From Thermogemmatispora sp042408735 (lineage in GTDB: Bacteria; Chloroflexota; Ktedonobacteria; Ktedonobacterales; Ktedonobacteraceae): 64,000 nt of DNA. A program made the translations under genes and the position numbers. Below are positions 8,885 to 17,734 of this stretch, piece after piece (position 1 is the first letter of the stretch; every line of letters begins with the position of its first letter). A model generated the notes under the pieces. It saw only the letters and a list, made by a program, of their open reading frames with translations. It ran no database searches and had not been told where the DNA came from. Location of the stretch: NCBI RefSeq assembly GCF_042408735.1, contig NZ_JBHOQV010000109.1, forward strand, positions 1-64,000. The letters run 5' to 3'.

Positions 8885-9652
8885 TTATTTACGGGACCAG
8901 TCCAGAATGGCTGAACGATCTTTCCCATAGCGCGTCGCGACGATCTCGGCCATAATTGCCAGGGCCATCTCCTCGGGCGTCTTGGCCCCGATATTGAGGC
9001 CGATGGGCGCATGGACGCGGCTCAGCTGCTCGTCGGTTAGCCCTTGTTGCTTGAGGCGCTCGTTGCGCTCCTGGCTGGTCTTGCGGCTGCCGATTGCCCC
9101 CACGTAGCCGACCTGGCGAGAGAGGACCACCTTAAGGGAAGGCTCATCGAACTTGGGGTCGTGGGTCAAGATGACGACCGCCGTTGAGGGGTTGAGATCC
9201 ATCCTGGCCAGAACCTCATCGGGCCAGGCCACGATCAGCTCGTCGGCGTGAGGGAAGCGTTCGCGCGTCGCGAAGGCGGCGCGGGCGTCGATGACGATCA
9301 CACGGTAGCCGAGCGTCCGGGCGAAGGTCGTCAGAGGGATAGAGATATGGCCGGCGCCGACGATGATCAGGCGCGGAGGAGGAGGGAAACCCTCGATGAA
9401 GACCTCGAAGGTCTGCTCGCCCAGGGTATAGAGCCGCGTGCCCGGCTCGCCAATCCAGATAGCCTGCTCGGCATCTTCGGCCACGCGCGCCTCCAGTTCG
9501 GGGAGGCCGAAGGAGCCATGAAAGCTCTTGTCGGGAAAGACCAGGAGCTTGGCGCCAAGTTCCTGGCCGGAAGAGGAGCGCACCAGGGTCGCCAGGGCGA
9601 CGCCGCGCTCCTGTGCCAGTTGCTGCTTCAGTTCCTCATAGAGTCCGCTCAT
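8885..9652 (-). CDS. XdhC/CoxI family protein with Rossmann domain
   Basis: XdhC-family proteins bind and deliver sulfurated molybdenum cofactor to xanthine dehydrogenase or CO dehydrogenase-type enzymes. The 255-residue protein has a short N-terminal part resembling the XdhC/CoxI domain and a C-terminal NAD(P)-binding-like domain with LIIVGAGHISIPL, VIVIDAR, and the conserved VGYVGAIGSRKT and HAPIGLNIGAKTPEEMALAIMAEI segments. It is the last gene of a four-gene minus-strand operon, 76 bases after the separate XdhC N-domain gene. No molybdenum hydroxylase structural gene is in the window, so the client is unknown. Confidence 0.88.
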   Translation of the reverse strand: MSGLYEELKQQLAQERGVALATLVRSSSGQELGAKLLVFPDKSFHGSFGLPELEARVAEDAEQAIWIGEPGTRLYTLGEQTFEVFIEGFPPPPRLIIVGAGHISIPLTTFARTLGYRVIVIDARAAFATRERFPHADELIVAWPDEVLARMDLNPSTAVVILTHDPKFDEPSLKVVLSRQVGYVGAIGSRKTSQERNERLKQQGLTDEQLSRVHAPIGLNIGAKTPEEMALAIMAEIVATRYGKDRSAILDWSRK

Positions 9653-9728
9653 AAGGGACCAACTCCTGCACGAGCATTGCGAGAGAAGCCCAGTCTGCTG
9701 GTCTCAATCGCGCTACCTCTCGCACGCA

Positions 9729-10046
9729 CTACCAGTCGAGGCGTTCAACAAAGACGTGGATCGTCCCACCGCAGGCCAGGCCGATCTGCTCGAAGTTCTC
9801 CTCCTCGCTGATGCCGAACTCCAACATCTGAGGCTTACCATCCTTGATGACCTGCAGGGCGGTCTCGATCACTGCCGGCTCCACGCAGCCACCGCTGACC
9901 GAACCACTGATCTCCCCCTTCTCGCTTACGGCCAGCTTGGCCCCGGGTCGCCGGGGGGCCGAACCGGCCACCGAAACCACCGTGGCCACGGCCACGCGCT
10001 CACCGCGCGCTCGCCAGCGCTCGACATCGGGCAGAATATCGCGCAT
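9729..10046 (-). CDS. Stand-alone XdhC/CoxI N-terminal domain (CoxF-like)
   Basis: The 105-residue protein is only the N-terminal domain of the XdhC/CoxI family. It has VATVVSVAGSAPRRPGAK, the signature SGSVSGGCVE, and a second conserved cysteine in IGLACGG. The ATG at 10046 is preceded by GGAGGTG; an in-frame start further upstream has no comparable site. The split between this domain and the next gene mirrors CO-dehydrogenase accessory clusters, where separate CoxF and CoxI proteins occur. A role in molybdenum cofactor sulfuration or insertion is inferred from the family. Confidence 0.85.
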   Translation of the reverse strand: MRDILPDVERWRARGERVAVATVVSVAGSAPRRPGAKLAVSEKGEISGSVSGGCVEPAVIETALQVIKDGKPQMLEFGISEEENFEQIGLACGGTIHVFVERLDW

Positions 10047-10148
10047 AAGAAACACCTCCGCAAGAAAGCCTGAGAAGTACGCTACCAGCATCCGGCCCGC
10101 CGTGGCAAGCCGCGCATTCGCTTTCACTCGGCAGGGAGAGCGACCAGC

Positions 10149-11585
10149 TCAGGGGGTGGGACGGTTCCAGGCCCTGATCGCCTCGCGGCGGGCCGCCGGC
10201 GTACGTGCCGGACGCCGATCATCGATACGTTCAAGCAGTTGGCCAAGCTTAATCAAGCTATCGAGATTGTGGGCCGGCAAGAAGTCGTCGATGTAGGGCA
10301 AGGCCGTCTTCATGCCAATGGTCAGCGGGCGATAGTCGGGTGAACCCAGCAAGGGGTTGAGCCAGATCAGGCGATGGCAGCTATGCTGCAGGCGGTCCAT
10401 CTCGGCGCGCAACAGATTGGCATCGCCGCGGTCCCAGCCGTCGCTGATGATCAGTACCACGGCGCCGCGTCCCAAAACACGCCGCGCCCATTGCTGATTG
10501 AAGGTGTGCAGGGCCTCGCCGATGCGCGTGCCGCCCGACCAGTCCTGGACTGTGCGTGAAACCTCGCGCACGGCATCGTCGACATCGCGCCGTTTGAGCT
10601 GGCGCGTAATGCGTGTCAGGCGCGTGCCGAAGACGAAGGCTTCCACGTTCAGCAGACCATTAGAGATCGTATGGATAAAATGCAGCAAAAGTCGAGAGTA
10701 GAGGCTCATCGAGCCACTGATATCGCAGATAATCACCAGGGGGCGCGGCTTCCACTTGTTCTCGCGCCAGGTCAGCTCAAGCAGCTCTGCGCCGTACTTC
10801 AAATTGCGGCGCACGATGCGGCGCATATCGGGATAATCGCCCTTGCGCACCGGGCGCTTGCGGCGCGTTGGGCGCAGGCCCAGGTTCCAGCGCATCTCGG
10901 CCATCAAGCGCTTGGCCTCCTGGACCTCCTCCCAGGTAAAAGACTCGAAATCCTTCTTGCGCAGCAACTCCAGGGCGCTATAGGCTGTGCCCTGAGGAGG
11001 AGCCTGCTCATCTTCGTGCTCGCCGGCCTGCTCATCCAGCAGGTGCCGCCGCTCACTCTCGCGCTCGCCGGCGCGCAGCTCGCGCTGCTGATTATCGGCG
11101 TTGAGGTGCTCGGCGAGGCGCTTACGCTCCGAGGGTGGTAGGCGGATCTGGCGATCGTCGCGTCGGGTCGCGCCCGGATCCGGGGGGCGATTCTGGCGGT
11201 CGCGGCTGAGCCAGTAGTAATTGAAGAGCTGGTCGAAAAGCGTCTCCTGCTCATGGCGGCTCAGGAGCGAACATTTGAGCGCGTAATAGAAATCGGTTGG
11301 ATTCGTGATATCGATGGCATTGAGGGTCTCGGCCAGGTCGAGTAGCTGTTGGGGCCCGACCTCGATCCCCGACTCCCAGAGCAAGTGGCCGAACTCAGTC
11401 AGGCGGTAGAGCAAGCGCTCGCCGCGTTCCAGCTCCCTGGGAGAGAGAGGGGGCATCTGAGCCGCCGGAGAGCGCAGGCCGTCCTTTCCAGCCGAGGGAA
11501 GCTGGAAAGAGAGCGGGCTGGCCTCTTCCCGCGCGAAGAGCAAAGGGTCATCAAGACGCTTGAAATTCTGGGCATCCATAAGCAA
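10149..11585 (-). CDS. VWA-domain protein, CoxE-like
   Basis: A C-terminal von Willebrand A domain with the MIDAS metal motif DISGSMS (about residue 290) follows a largely helical, charged region of about 270 residues. The family partners with MoxR AAA+ ATPases as a cofactor-insertion or metal-insertion chaperone; in CO dehydrogenase clusters the pair CoxD/CoxE matures the [CuSMoO2] site. It starts six bases after the stop of the MoxR gene, so the two are almost certainly co-translated. The first residues offer two in-frame ATGs two codons apart; the upstream one is given. Confidence 0.88.
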   Translation of the reverse strand: MLMDAQNFKRLDDPLLFAREEASPLSFQLPSAGKDGLRSPAAQMPPLSPRELERGERLLYRLTEFGHLLWESGIEVGPQQLLDLAETLNAIDITNPTDFYYALKCSLLSRHEQETLFDQLFNYYWLSRDRQNRPPDPGATRRDDRQIRLPPSERKRLAEHLNADNQQRELRAGERESERRHLLDEQAGEHEDEQAPPQGTAYSALELLRKKDFESFTWEEVQEAKRLMAEMRWNLGLRPTRRKRPVRKGDYPDMRRIVRRNLKYGAELLELTWRENKWKPRPLVIICDISGSMSLYSRLLLHFIHTISNGLLNVEAFVFGTRLTRITRQLKRRDVDDAVREVSRTVQDWSGGTRIGEALHTFNQQWARRVLGRGAVVLIISDGWDRGDANLLRAEMDRLQHSCHRLIWLNPLLGSPDYRPLTIGMKTALPYIDDFLPAHNLDSLIKLGQLLERIDDRRPARTPAARREAIRAWNRPTP

Positions 11586-11591
11586 GTGCGG

Positions 11592-12515
11592 TCACGAGCT
11601 TGCGCTGCGGGCCTTCTCAATCAGCTTGCCGAGGTTGCTCCCGCCTACCTTGAGCACATCGTCCTGATACTTCAGCAAGGCGCCGAGCGTGTCGCGCACC
11701 GTCCCCTCGACCAGCTCCAACTGGTTGAGGGCCAGCAGCGAAGCGATCCAATCCAGCGTTTCGGCGACGCCGGGGGCCTTGAACAGATCGAGCGCGCGCA
11801 GCTCGCGCACGAAGGCGCAGACCTGTTTAGCCAGGCGCTCGGGCGCCTCCGGCATGCGCGTCAGGACAATCGAGTATTCCTTGTCGAGAGTTGGGTAATC
11901 GATCCAGTAGTAGAGGCAGCGTCGGCGCAGGGCGTCGTGGATCTCGCGCGTGCGATTTGAAGTGATTACCACGATCGGCGGCTCCTTGGCCGCGATGGTG
12001 CCGATCTCAGGGATAGTGATCTGGAAATCCGAGAGCAACTCCAGTAAGTAAGCCTCGAACTCCTCATCGCTGCGGTCCAACTCGTCGATGAGAAGGACGG
12101 GAGCCTTGGCGTTGGCGGGATCGATCGCCTGGAGCAGAGGGCGCTTGATCAAGAAATCGGGGCCAAAGATCTCCTTCAGCTCCTCCTGGCGCGTGGTCCC
12201 GCTGGCCTCCATCAGACGGATATAGAGCATCTGGCGCGTATAGTTCCACTCATAGACCGCCGTGCTGATATCGATCCCTTCGTAGCACTGCAGGCGGATC
12301 AGGCGCGTCTCTAGCAGGTCGGCCAGGACCTTGGCCACCTCGGTTTTGCCAACGCCCGGCTCGCCTTCAAGCAGCAACGGCTTGCGACGCTTGAGGGCCA
12401 GGAACACCGCTGTCGCCAGACTGCGATCAGCGACATAGCGTCGGGCAAACATCGCCCGTTGCACATCCTCGATCGAGGAAAAAGGAAGAGCCAGTGACTG
12501 CTGTTCCTGGTTCAA
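11592..12515 (-). CDS. MoxR-family AAA+ ATPase, CoxD-like
   Basis: Walker A is GEPGVGKTE (about residues 51-59), Walker B is VLLIDELDRSDEEFEAYLLE (about 140), and sensor 1 is VVITSNRTREIHDALRRRCLYYW. The 307-residue length fits the family. MoxR ATPases remodel client proteins during cofactor insertion and nearly always work with an adjacent VWA protein, as here. It is the first gene of the operon, with a good promoter about 210 bases upstream. Confidence 0.92.
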   Translation of the reverse strand: MNQEQQSLALPFSSIEDVQRAMFARRYVADRSLATAVFLALKRRKPLLLEGEPGVGKTEVAKVLADLLETRLIRLQCYEGIDISTAVYEWNYTRQMLYIRLMEASGTTRQEELKEIFGPDFLIKRPLLQAIDPANAKAPVLLIDELDRSDEEFEAYLLELLSDFQITIPEIGTIAAKEPPIVVITSNRTREIHDALRRRCLYYWIDYPTLDKEYSIVLTRMPEAPERLAKQVCAFVRELRALDLFKAPGVAETLDWIASLLALNQLELVEGTVRDTLGALLKYQDDVLKVGGSNLGKLIEKARSASS

Positions 12516-12712
12516 CGAGAGCCTCCCATAAGCAAACGATCAGCCTCTGATGCCGCCTATGGAGCCGTGCAGACTGGCAGGCGCGCGGCGTGACCGACGG
12601 GCGGGCACTGATCAGAGGGCACCGCTGTTCACCGGCCTGGCTGGCGTGCGTGGTCTAGGGTGGTCTGGCGAACGGTCTGCCAGTGAACAGGCAGGCGCCG
12701 GGTCGCTGTTGC

Positions 12713-12752
12713 GGTACATTTTATTGTACGTTGCTAAAGGAGGCAGCGTCAA
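12713..12752 (-). promoter_or_regulatory. Promoter of the MoxR/VWA/XdhC operon with a palindrome over the -10
   Basis: On the minus strand, TTGACG (12747-12752) and TACAAT (12723-12728) are 18 bases apart. A GTACA-N7-TGTAC palindrome (12713-12729) covers the -10, where a repressor could act. Confidence 0.6.
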
Positions 12753-13156
12753 GGAAGAGCCTGGCACCTTTGAGAAGGGGCTTAGCTTCCGCTTAGCCTT
12801 TGGCCTGGCCCTGACCTGCTAGCGCTCTTTCCCTCCTTCCCAGCGGGAGAGGCGCTCGTCGCATCGGAGGCCGGCGGGGGCGATCTGGCTACGCGTTCTG
12901 GCCAGGCTTGGGCCGGGGCAGAACGTGGAAGATCTGGCCCGCCCTACTCCCGCGGTCTCTGTTCTACCCATCGCCAGAAGACGCCTCGCGTGTCTCTCGC
13001 AAGAAGCTTCATTGTCGCTGAGTGAGTACAGCCAGGAGAGCGCGCGCTGTTGATCAGAGCTGGAAGTGAGAAGCGGGGCAGGCGTCCCTGTCGGAAGAGC
13101 GAAGCGGTTGATGAGTTCAACAGATGTTAGTATCTACAAGAAAGGATAGGAGCAGC

Positions 13157-13177
13157 AAGGTCTCTCTCTGAGACCTT
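13157..13177. promoter_or_regulatory. 8-bp hairpin upstream of the zinc-ribbon gene
   Basis: AAGGTCTC (13157-13164) pairs perfectly with GAGACCTT (13170-13177) around TCTCT. It lies 36 bases before the -10 at 13214, so it is either an upstream operator or a terminator. Confidence 0.35.
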
Positions 13178-13210
13178 CAGCGACTTGCAGTTTCTCCTCC
13201 CGGCAACATC

Positions 13211-13219
13211 TGCTATAAT
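13211..13219 (+). promoter_or_regulatory. Extended -10 promoter
   Basis: TGC directly precedes a consensus TATAAT (13214-13219), 77 bases before the ATG of the zinc-ribbon gene. A TTGCAG at 13185-13190 is too far away to be a normal -35. Confidence 0.5.
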
Positions 13220-13295
13220 GACTCTGATCGAAGGCAGGAAATCCGCCTATTCTCGGCGTTCTCCCGAGCGAAGCGCTAAGACAGGAGAAGGTGTC

Positions 13296-13799
13296 ATGTT
13301 TTGCCCCCACTGTGGCACGCCGGCTACGCCTGGCGGCCGCTTCTGCACCTGGTGCGGCTCCTCTCTGGCAGAGGCCTTGACCGAGGCGAGAGGAGACGAG
13401 CAACCGCCTCTCTCTCCGGCATCTGCTGAGCGAATGGCCAGGGGGCGGAGGCCACAGCCGCGTCGGGGAGGTCGCCCGCCGGATCCCTACCGCGAGCGTA
13501 TTCAGCAGCTGCGCCTGCAATTGCGCGCACTCAAGCTCGATCTAAGGCAACTGAATGCCTATCTTTCTAACATACGCACCCAGTACTATATGTCTGCTGC
13601 TTTCGTACCACGAGGACTGCTGCGCTGGGGCTACAAGGCTGTCGAAGACCTGCGCTTAATGCAACCACAGCAACAAAAGCAGATCATACAGCAGAAAATT
13701 TTGGAACTCGAGCGTGAACTGCTGCGACTGCAGCAGGAGCAGGCAGCCTGGCGAGCCAGCCAGGTTGGCGAGTGGGGGAGAGAGGGAGAGCGCGGGTAG
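13296..13799 (+). CDS. Zinc-ribbon protein with C-terminal coiled coil
   Basis: The N-terminus has a CxxC-N12-CxxC zinc ribbon (FCPHCGTPATPGGRFCTWCG, residues 2-21). An Arg/Pro-rich linker follows, then two heptad-rich helices (about 65-95 and 125-155) that should form coiled coils, separated by a hydrophobic stretch around SAAFVPRGLLRWGY. The ATG at 13296 directly follows AGGAGAAGG. It is 167 residues long. Function is unknown; such proteins often work as scaffolds. It is followed on the same strand by the hydrolase gene. Confidence 0.75.
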   Translation: MFCPHCGTPATPGGRFCTWCGSSLAEALTEARGDEQPPLSPASAERMARGRRPQPRRGGRPPDPYRERIQQLRLQLRALKLDLRQLNAYLSNIRTQYYMSAAFVPRGLLRWGYKAVEDLRLMQPQQQKQIIQQKILELERELLRLQQEQAAWRASQVGEWGREGERG

Positions 13800-13929
13800 A
13801 GCGGAAGCCACTGGCGATAGAGGCGGGTCTGGGCCAGCGAGAAGGAGCAAGCAGGCTTCTCTCTCCTTGTGCCTGCTATCCAGACATGGGCCTGGTCGCC
13901 GTGCCGGGCTGCGCTAGAAAGGTATATTG

Positions 13930-15828
13930 ATGACCGAGCAGACCTCACCTTTTGAGAAAGAAGCCAGAGAGCAAGAGGAGACCCCGCCGAACTACGGCGA
14001 TGCTCCCTACTATGAATACTCGCCGCCTGGCCTGCGCTACCAGGAGCGCAACGACCTCATCTATCCGCTGTCCCAGGCCGAGTCAGGGCCGGTAGCGCCT
14101 CAGCCGCCGCCCGCTGGCCTGGAGATGGCGAAAGGGCCGTACGTTCCCTATGGACCATATGGAGTGTCCGGGCCGCCCTCTTTGAAACCGGGCGAGGCGG
14201 GTCAGCAGCAGGCGGAGCCTATCCTCCCTTCGATGGCTCCGCGCACGCCGGGTCCCTGGCGCTTCATCATTGCCATTCTCCTGATCGCCCTCGTCCTCTT
14301 TGCTGGTGGGGCAGCCACCTTTTTCGCCCTGACCGCTCGCAACGGCAGTAACGCGACCAGTGGGCAGCCAACAACGAGAGCGACTGAGGTCGCCAGTCCA
14401 GGAACCCAGGTCACCACCACCGGCAGCTTTCGTCAAGGGCCGTGTCCTTTTCAGCCTGGCAGCGGCATCGTTCAGGGGCGCGACCTGACCTGTGGAGTCT
14501 TGACCGTTCCCGAGGATCGCCGCCAGCCTCAGGGTAACACCATCCATCTGGCGGTAGCCATCTTCAAAGCCAGCGCCGCAGAGGCCAACGCCACTCCCTT
14601 CCTCTATCTCTCCGGTGGACCCGGAGGAGCCACGCTCAGCGAGCTAGGTCCCTATATCTCCCAGCTCAATCGTCAATCGGTGACGATGGGACGCACCTTC
14701 ATCCTCTTCGATCAGCGTGGCACGGGCTACTCCTCGCCCTCGCTCTACTGTGGCGAAGTCGACCGTCTCAACCAGGCCACCAAAGATGAGAATCTCAGCC
14801 GCGAGGTCAGCACGCGCGATTATCTGCAGGCCATGCGCTCCTGCCGCGACCGGCTGACTGCCGAGGGTATTCACCTGAGCGCCTACACCACTATCGCTGA
14901 CGCTCAGGATGTGCACGACCTCATTCATGCCCTTGGCTACCGGCAGGTCGATCTTTACGGCGTCTCCTATGGCACGCGCCTGGCCCTGACTGTCATGCGG
15001 CTCTTCCCCGAGGACCTGCGCAGCGTCATTCTCGACTCGACCGTGCCCACACAGAGCAACCTTTTCACCTCTTTTCCTGTCTCTATGCAGCACGCCTTCG
15101 ATACCCTCTTCCAGGGCTGCCAGAAAGATCCTGTCTGCAACGAGAGCTATCCCAACCTGCAGACCACCTTTTATCGCCTGGTTGACCGCCTCAACGCTCA
15201 TCCGGTGACCTTTAACGACCTGCAGTATGGGCCTATACTACTGACGGGCGATGGGCTGGCCCAGTGGGTCTTCACCTCGCTCTACGTGACCAGCTTCATT
15301 CCCGATCTACCGCGGGCCATCAGTGAGATCGATCATGGTCAGTATACGCTGATCTCCGAGACCTACGGGCAGTTGCTGCTGGCCAACGACGTTAGCTATG
15401 GCATGTACTACTCCGTCGAGTGTGGAGAAGACATGCGCTACACCTCGCTTCAGGAGCTGGAGAAAGCTGTTGCTGTGCTGAGGCCAGAGCTGCGAGCAGG
15501 GATGCAGGAAGGCCTGGAAGCCGACTATCAGGTCTGCCAGCTTTGGAACGTCCCGGCGGTACCCCCAGAGCAGAAGCAGCCGGTCAAAAGCGACCTGCCG
15601 ACCTTGATTCTCTCTGGAGAATATGACCCGATCACGCCGACGAGCAACGCCTTGATGGCTCAGAAGACCCTCAGCCACAGCTACCTCTTTGTTTTCCCGG
15701 GGACGGGCCACGGTGTCTTCCTGACCGGCCTCTGTGCCAGCCTGATCATGGAGGAATTCCTCGCTAATCCTCAGGTCCAGCCGGCCAGCTCTTGCATCTC
15801 CAGCATGGGCGAGCCAGACTTTAGCTGA
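13930..15828 (+). CDS. Membrane-anchored alpha/beta-hydrolase, TAP-like peptidase (S33 family)
   Basis: A Pro/Tyr-rich cytoplasmic N-terminus (about 100 residues) precedes one membrane helix (FIIAILLIALVLFAGGAATFFAL), so the catalytic domain should be outside. That domain has FLYLSGGPGG (oxyanion region), FDQRGTGYSSP, the nucleophile elbow GVSYGT, the acid region LILSGEYDPITP and the histidine region PGTGHGVFLTG. This pattern is typical of prolyl aminopeptidase or tripeptidyl-peptidase-like S33 hydrolases. Several cysteines in the exported part (GPCPF, LTCGV, YCGE, CQKDPVC) may form disulfides. ATG at 13930 is preferred over TTG one codon earlier. The substrate cannot be told from sequence. 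Confidence 0.85.
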   Translation: MTEQTSPFEKEAREQEETPPNYGDAPYYEYSPPGLRYQERNDLIYPLSQAESGPVAPQPPPAGLEMAKGPYVPYGPYGVSGPPSLKPGEAGQQQAEPILPSMAPRTPGPWRFIIAILLIALVLFAGGAATFFALTARNGSNATSGQPTTRATEVASPGTQVTTTGSFRQGPCPFQPGSGIVQGRDLTCGVLTVPEDRRQPQGNTIHLAVAIFKASAAEANATPFLYLSGGPGGATLSELGPYISQLNRQSVTMGRTFILFDQRGTGYSSPSLYCGEVDRLNQATKDENLSREVSTRDYLQAMRSCRDRLTAEGIHLSAYTTIADAQDVHDLIHALGYRQVDLYGVSYGTRLALTVMRLFPEDLRSVILDSTVPTQSNLFTSFPVSMQHAFDTLFQGCQKDPVCNESYPNLQTTFYRLVDRLNAHPVTFNDLQYGPILLTGDGLAQWVFTSLYVTSFIPDLPRAISEIDHGQYTLISETYGQLLLANDVSYGMYYSVECGEDMRYTSLQELEKAVAVLRPELRAGMQEGLEADYQVCQLWNVPAVPPEQKQPVKSDLPTLILSGEYDPITPTSNALMAQKTLSHSYLFVFPGTGHGVFLTGLCASLIMEEFLANPQVQPASSCISSMGEPDFS

Positions 15829-15881
15829 GCTAAGCGAGGATGGGCCAGGAGTGGCAGCCAGCGTCGATCGAAAGAGAGAAC

Positions 15882-15940
15882 AAAAAGAGGGGGAGCGGGC
15901 GCGGCAGCTCAGTGAGCCGTCGCCTGCTCCCCTTGCTTTT
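15882..15940. terminator. Bidirectional terminator between the hydrolase gene and aroF
   Basis: A long hairpin with GGGGAGC (15890-15896) opposite GCTCCCC (15926-15932), inner complementary blocks and a CTCA/TGAG tip. It is flanked by AAAAAG on the left and CTTTT on the right, so it works as a U-tract terminator for plus-strand transcripts and nearly so for the aroF end. Confidence 0.75.
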
Positions 15941-16000
15941 CTGAAGATCGGCAGTTGCTTGAGCCTGTTCCAGGACTCAGGCCGAAAGCCTGCTCGCTCG

Positions 16001-16036
16001 CCAGCGAAGCCAGCGAAGCCAGCGAAGCCAGCGGGC
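16001..16036. repeat. Short tandem repeat, 9-base unit
   Basis: Three exact copies of CCAGCGAAG (16001-16027) and a partial fourth lie in the noncoding gap after the 3' end of aroF. Confidence 0.85.
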
Positions 16037-16053
16037 TGGGCTGGGCGAGAAGG

Positions 16054-17130
16054 TCAGGCTGTCACAAACGAGCGCCCGATGGCCTGTGCCACCGCTATCG
16101 CCCTGGGCATCAGCTCGGTGAACTGCTCGGTCGTCAGCGATTGCGCCCCATCCTTGAGGGCAACCTCGGGATTGGGATGGACCTCAATCAGCAGGCCGTC
16201 GCAGCCGGCGGCCACGGCGGCCAGCGTCATCGGCCCTACCAGGTCGCGCCGGCCTGTCCCCTGGCTTGGATCGGCCACAATCGGCAGATGGGAGAGTTGC
16301 TTTACCAGAGGGATGGCACTCAGATCCATCGTATTGCGCGTGCTCTTCTCAAAAGTACGGATACCTCGCTCGCAGAGGATAACAGCGCGATTGCCCTGAG
16401 AGAGAATATATTCAGCCGCCAGGAGCCATTCCTCAATGGTTGCCGCCATGCCGCGCTTCAGGAGCACCGGCTTCTGAGCGCGCCCGACCTCGTCCAGGAG
16501 CATATAGTTCTGCATATTGCGCGTGCCGATCTGCAGAATATCGGCGTACTCGCAGACCAGCGGCACGTCGGTAGGAGTCATGACCTCGGTCACTACAGCC
16601 ATGCCGAACTCGCGAGAAGCTTTAGCCAGGAGCTTCAGGCCCTCCTCCCCCAGGCCGCGGAAGCCGTAGGGGGAGGTCGATGGCTTGAAGGCTCCGCCGC
16701 GCAAGATGACGGCCCCAGCCTTACGTACAGCCTCGGCGCTTGTCATCAGCTGCTTCTCGTTCTCCACCGTGCAGGGGCCGGCCATCATGACAATCTCGGG
16801 GCCGCCGATGCGCACTGTGCCACCGGCTACACAGGTGACCGGCACCTCGACAATGGTGTCATCTGGATGAAATTCGCGGCTTGCCAGCTTATAGGGCTTC
16901 GAGACGCGAAAGACCCCTTCGACCTCGGGGAAGGCCTCCAGGGTCTCGCCCAGGGCCGGCGTAATCATCCCCTTGCCGGGAGGATTCTGCACATTGACCG
17001 AGCCGATGACCCCGATCACCGTGCGCTCTATACCGCGCGAGAGATGGCCGGTCAAGCCCTCCTGCTCTAAGAAGCGCAAGACGTGCTCAATCGCCTCTTC
17101 ACTACAATTTGGTTTCATCACAACGATCAT
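16054..17130 (-). CDS. aroF: 3-deoxy-7-phosphoheptulonate (DAHP) synthase, type I-beta with N-terminal ACT-like domain
   Basis: Condenses phosphoenolpyruvate and erythrose 4-phosphate in the first step of the shikimate pathway. Residues 1 to about 85 form a ferredoxin-like regulatory domain of the kind seen in Thermotoga DAHP synthase. The barrel has MAGPCTVEN, LRGGAFKPSTSPYGFRG, PVLLKRG, ILCERGIRTF and DPSQGTGRRDLV. The start at 17130 (MIVVMKPN) matches that family and has AAGGAG nine bases upstream; an ATG six codons earlier would place the ribosome site inside the gene. It is the last gene of the aromatic block, about 600 bases after aroH. The N-domain makes feedback by an aromatic end product likely. 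Confidence 0.93.
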   Translation of the reverse strand: MIVVMKPNCSEEAIEHVLRFLEQEGLTGHLSRGIERTVIGVIGSVNVQNPPGKGMITPALGETLEAFPEVEGVFRVSKPYKLASREFHPDDTIVEVPVTCVAGGTVRIGGPEIVMMAGPCTVENEKQLMTSAEAVRKAGAVILRGGAFKPSTSPYGFRGLGEEGLKLLAKASREFGMAVVTEVMTPTDVPLVCEYADILQIGTRNMQNYMLLDEVGRAQKPVLLKRGMAATIEEWLLAAEYILSQGNRAVILCERGIRTFEKSTRNTMDLSAIPLVKQLSHLPIVADPSQGTGRRDLVGPMTLAAVAAGCDGLLIEVHPNPEVALKDGAQSLTTEQFTELMPRAIAVAQAIGRSFVTA

Positions 17131-17734
17131 GACTCGTGGCTCCTTCATACTTCGGCAGAATTAGGCAAGCTTCACAACCTGAACCGCGGCCCCTGTATCG
17201 CTGGCGGCCGACCCGCGTGACGGAGGGCGAGAGCAGCAGGAACTGGCTCTTGCGACCGTCTTTCTGGCGACCAAAGCTCCCAGAGGGAGGGCCAGCGAAG
17301 CCGCATGCTTTCCTCAGTGCTAGTTACCAGTCAGCCTGGTTCGTTCTGGACGCTTGAGGTCTGGCCTGATCCACCAGCCGGCCCTATGCGGCAGCCAAAG
17401 CAACCTGGCTTACCTGTCAGCCTGGCTGCTGGTGGGACTGGCTCGCCTGACCTGCTATAGGGCAGTTTCCCAGCGAGAGGAACCGCTCTGGCCGCGCAGC
17501 GGACAAGTATTCCCTTCCTCCATCGCGACACCATCGTCGTCGTGATCGAAACCGGTGAGGAGAGGAAGCGGAGCAGAGAGCGTAGAAAGGACGGGCCGGC
17601 GCGCTGCCTGGACGGATCTGGATTGAGCCGGCAAGCGAACCTGCTGCTCGCCTGATAGCGGGGCTAAGAAGCGCATGCGAAGAGAGAGCAGCCAGGCTCT
17701 GGGGATACCGTGCTTACTACCTTGCCCTACCTGC
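17131..17734. other. 604-base gap between aroH and aroF
   Basis: No convincing gene is seen on either strand; open frames here are short and lack ribosome binding sites. I could not find a good -35/-10 pair for aroF, so aroF may be read from the aroH promoter or from one I do not recognise. Confidence 0.4.

Larger units (their letters stand above)
12516..13295. other. 780-base gap: divergent control region, no gene seen
   Basis: It separates the minus-strand MoxR operon from the plus-strand zinc-ribbon gene. It holds the operon promoter (12723-12752), a hairpin at 13157-13177 and an extended -10 promoter at 13214-13219. Short open frames here have no ribosome binding sites and run across those promoters. 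The stretch 12760-13150 has no structure I can name. Confidence 0.5.

Noticed and set aside
12550..12822. A 90-codon plus-strand frame in the gap before the zinc-ribbon gene
   Set aside because: It runs across the minus-strand promoter of the MoxR operon, lacks a ribosome site and has low-complexity composition.
16001..16036. CCAGCGAAG repeats as a CRISPR array
   Set aside because: The unit is nine bases with no spacers; it is a simple tandem repeat.
15955..17070. A 371-codon plus-strand open frame opposite aroF
   Set aside because: It covers the conserved DAHP synthase on the other strand and has no promoter or family resemblance.
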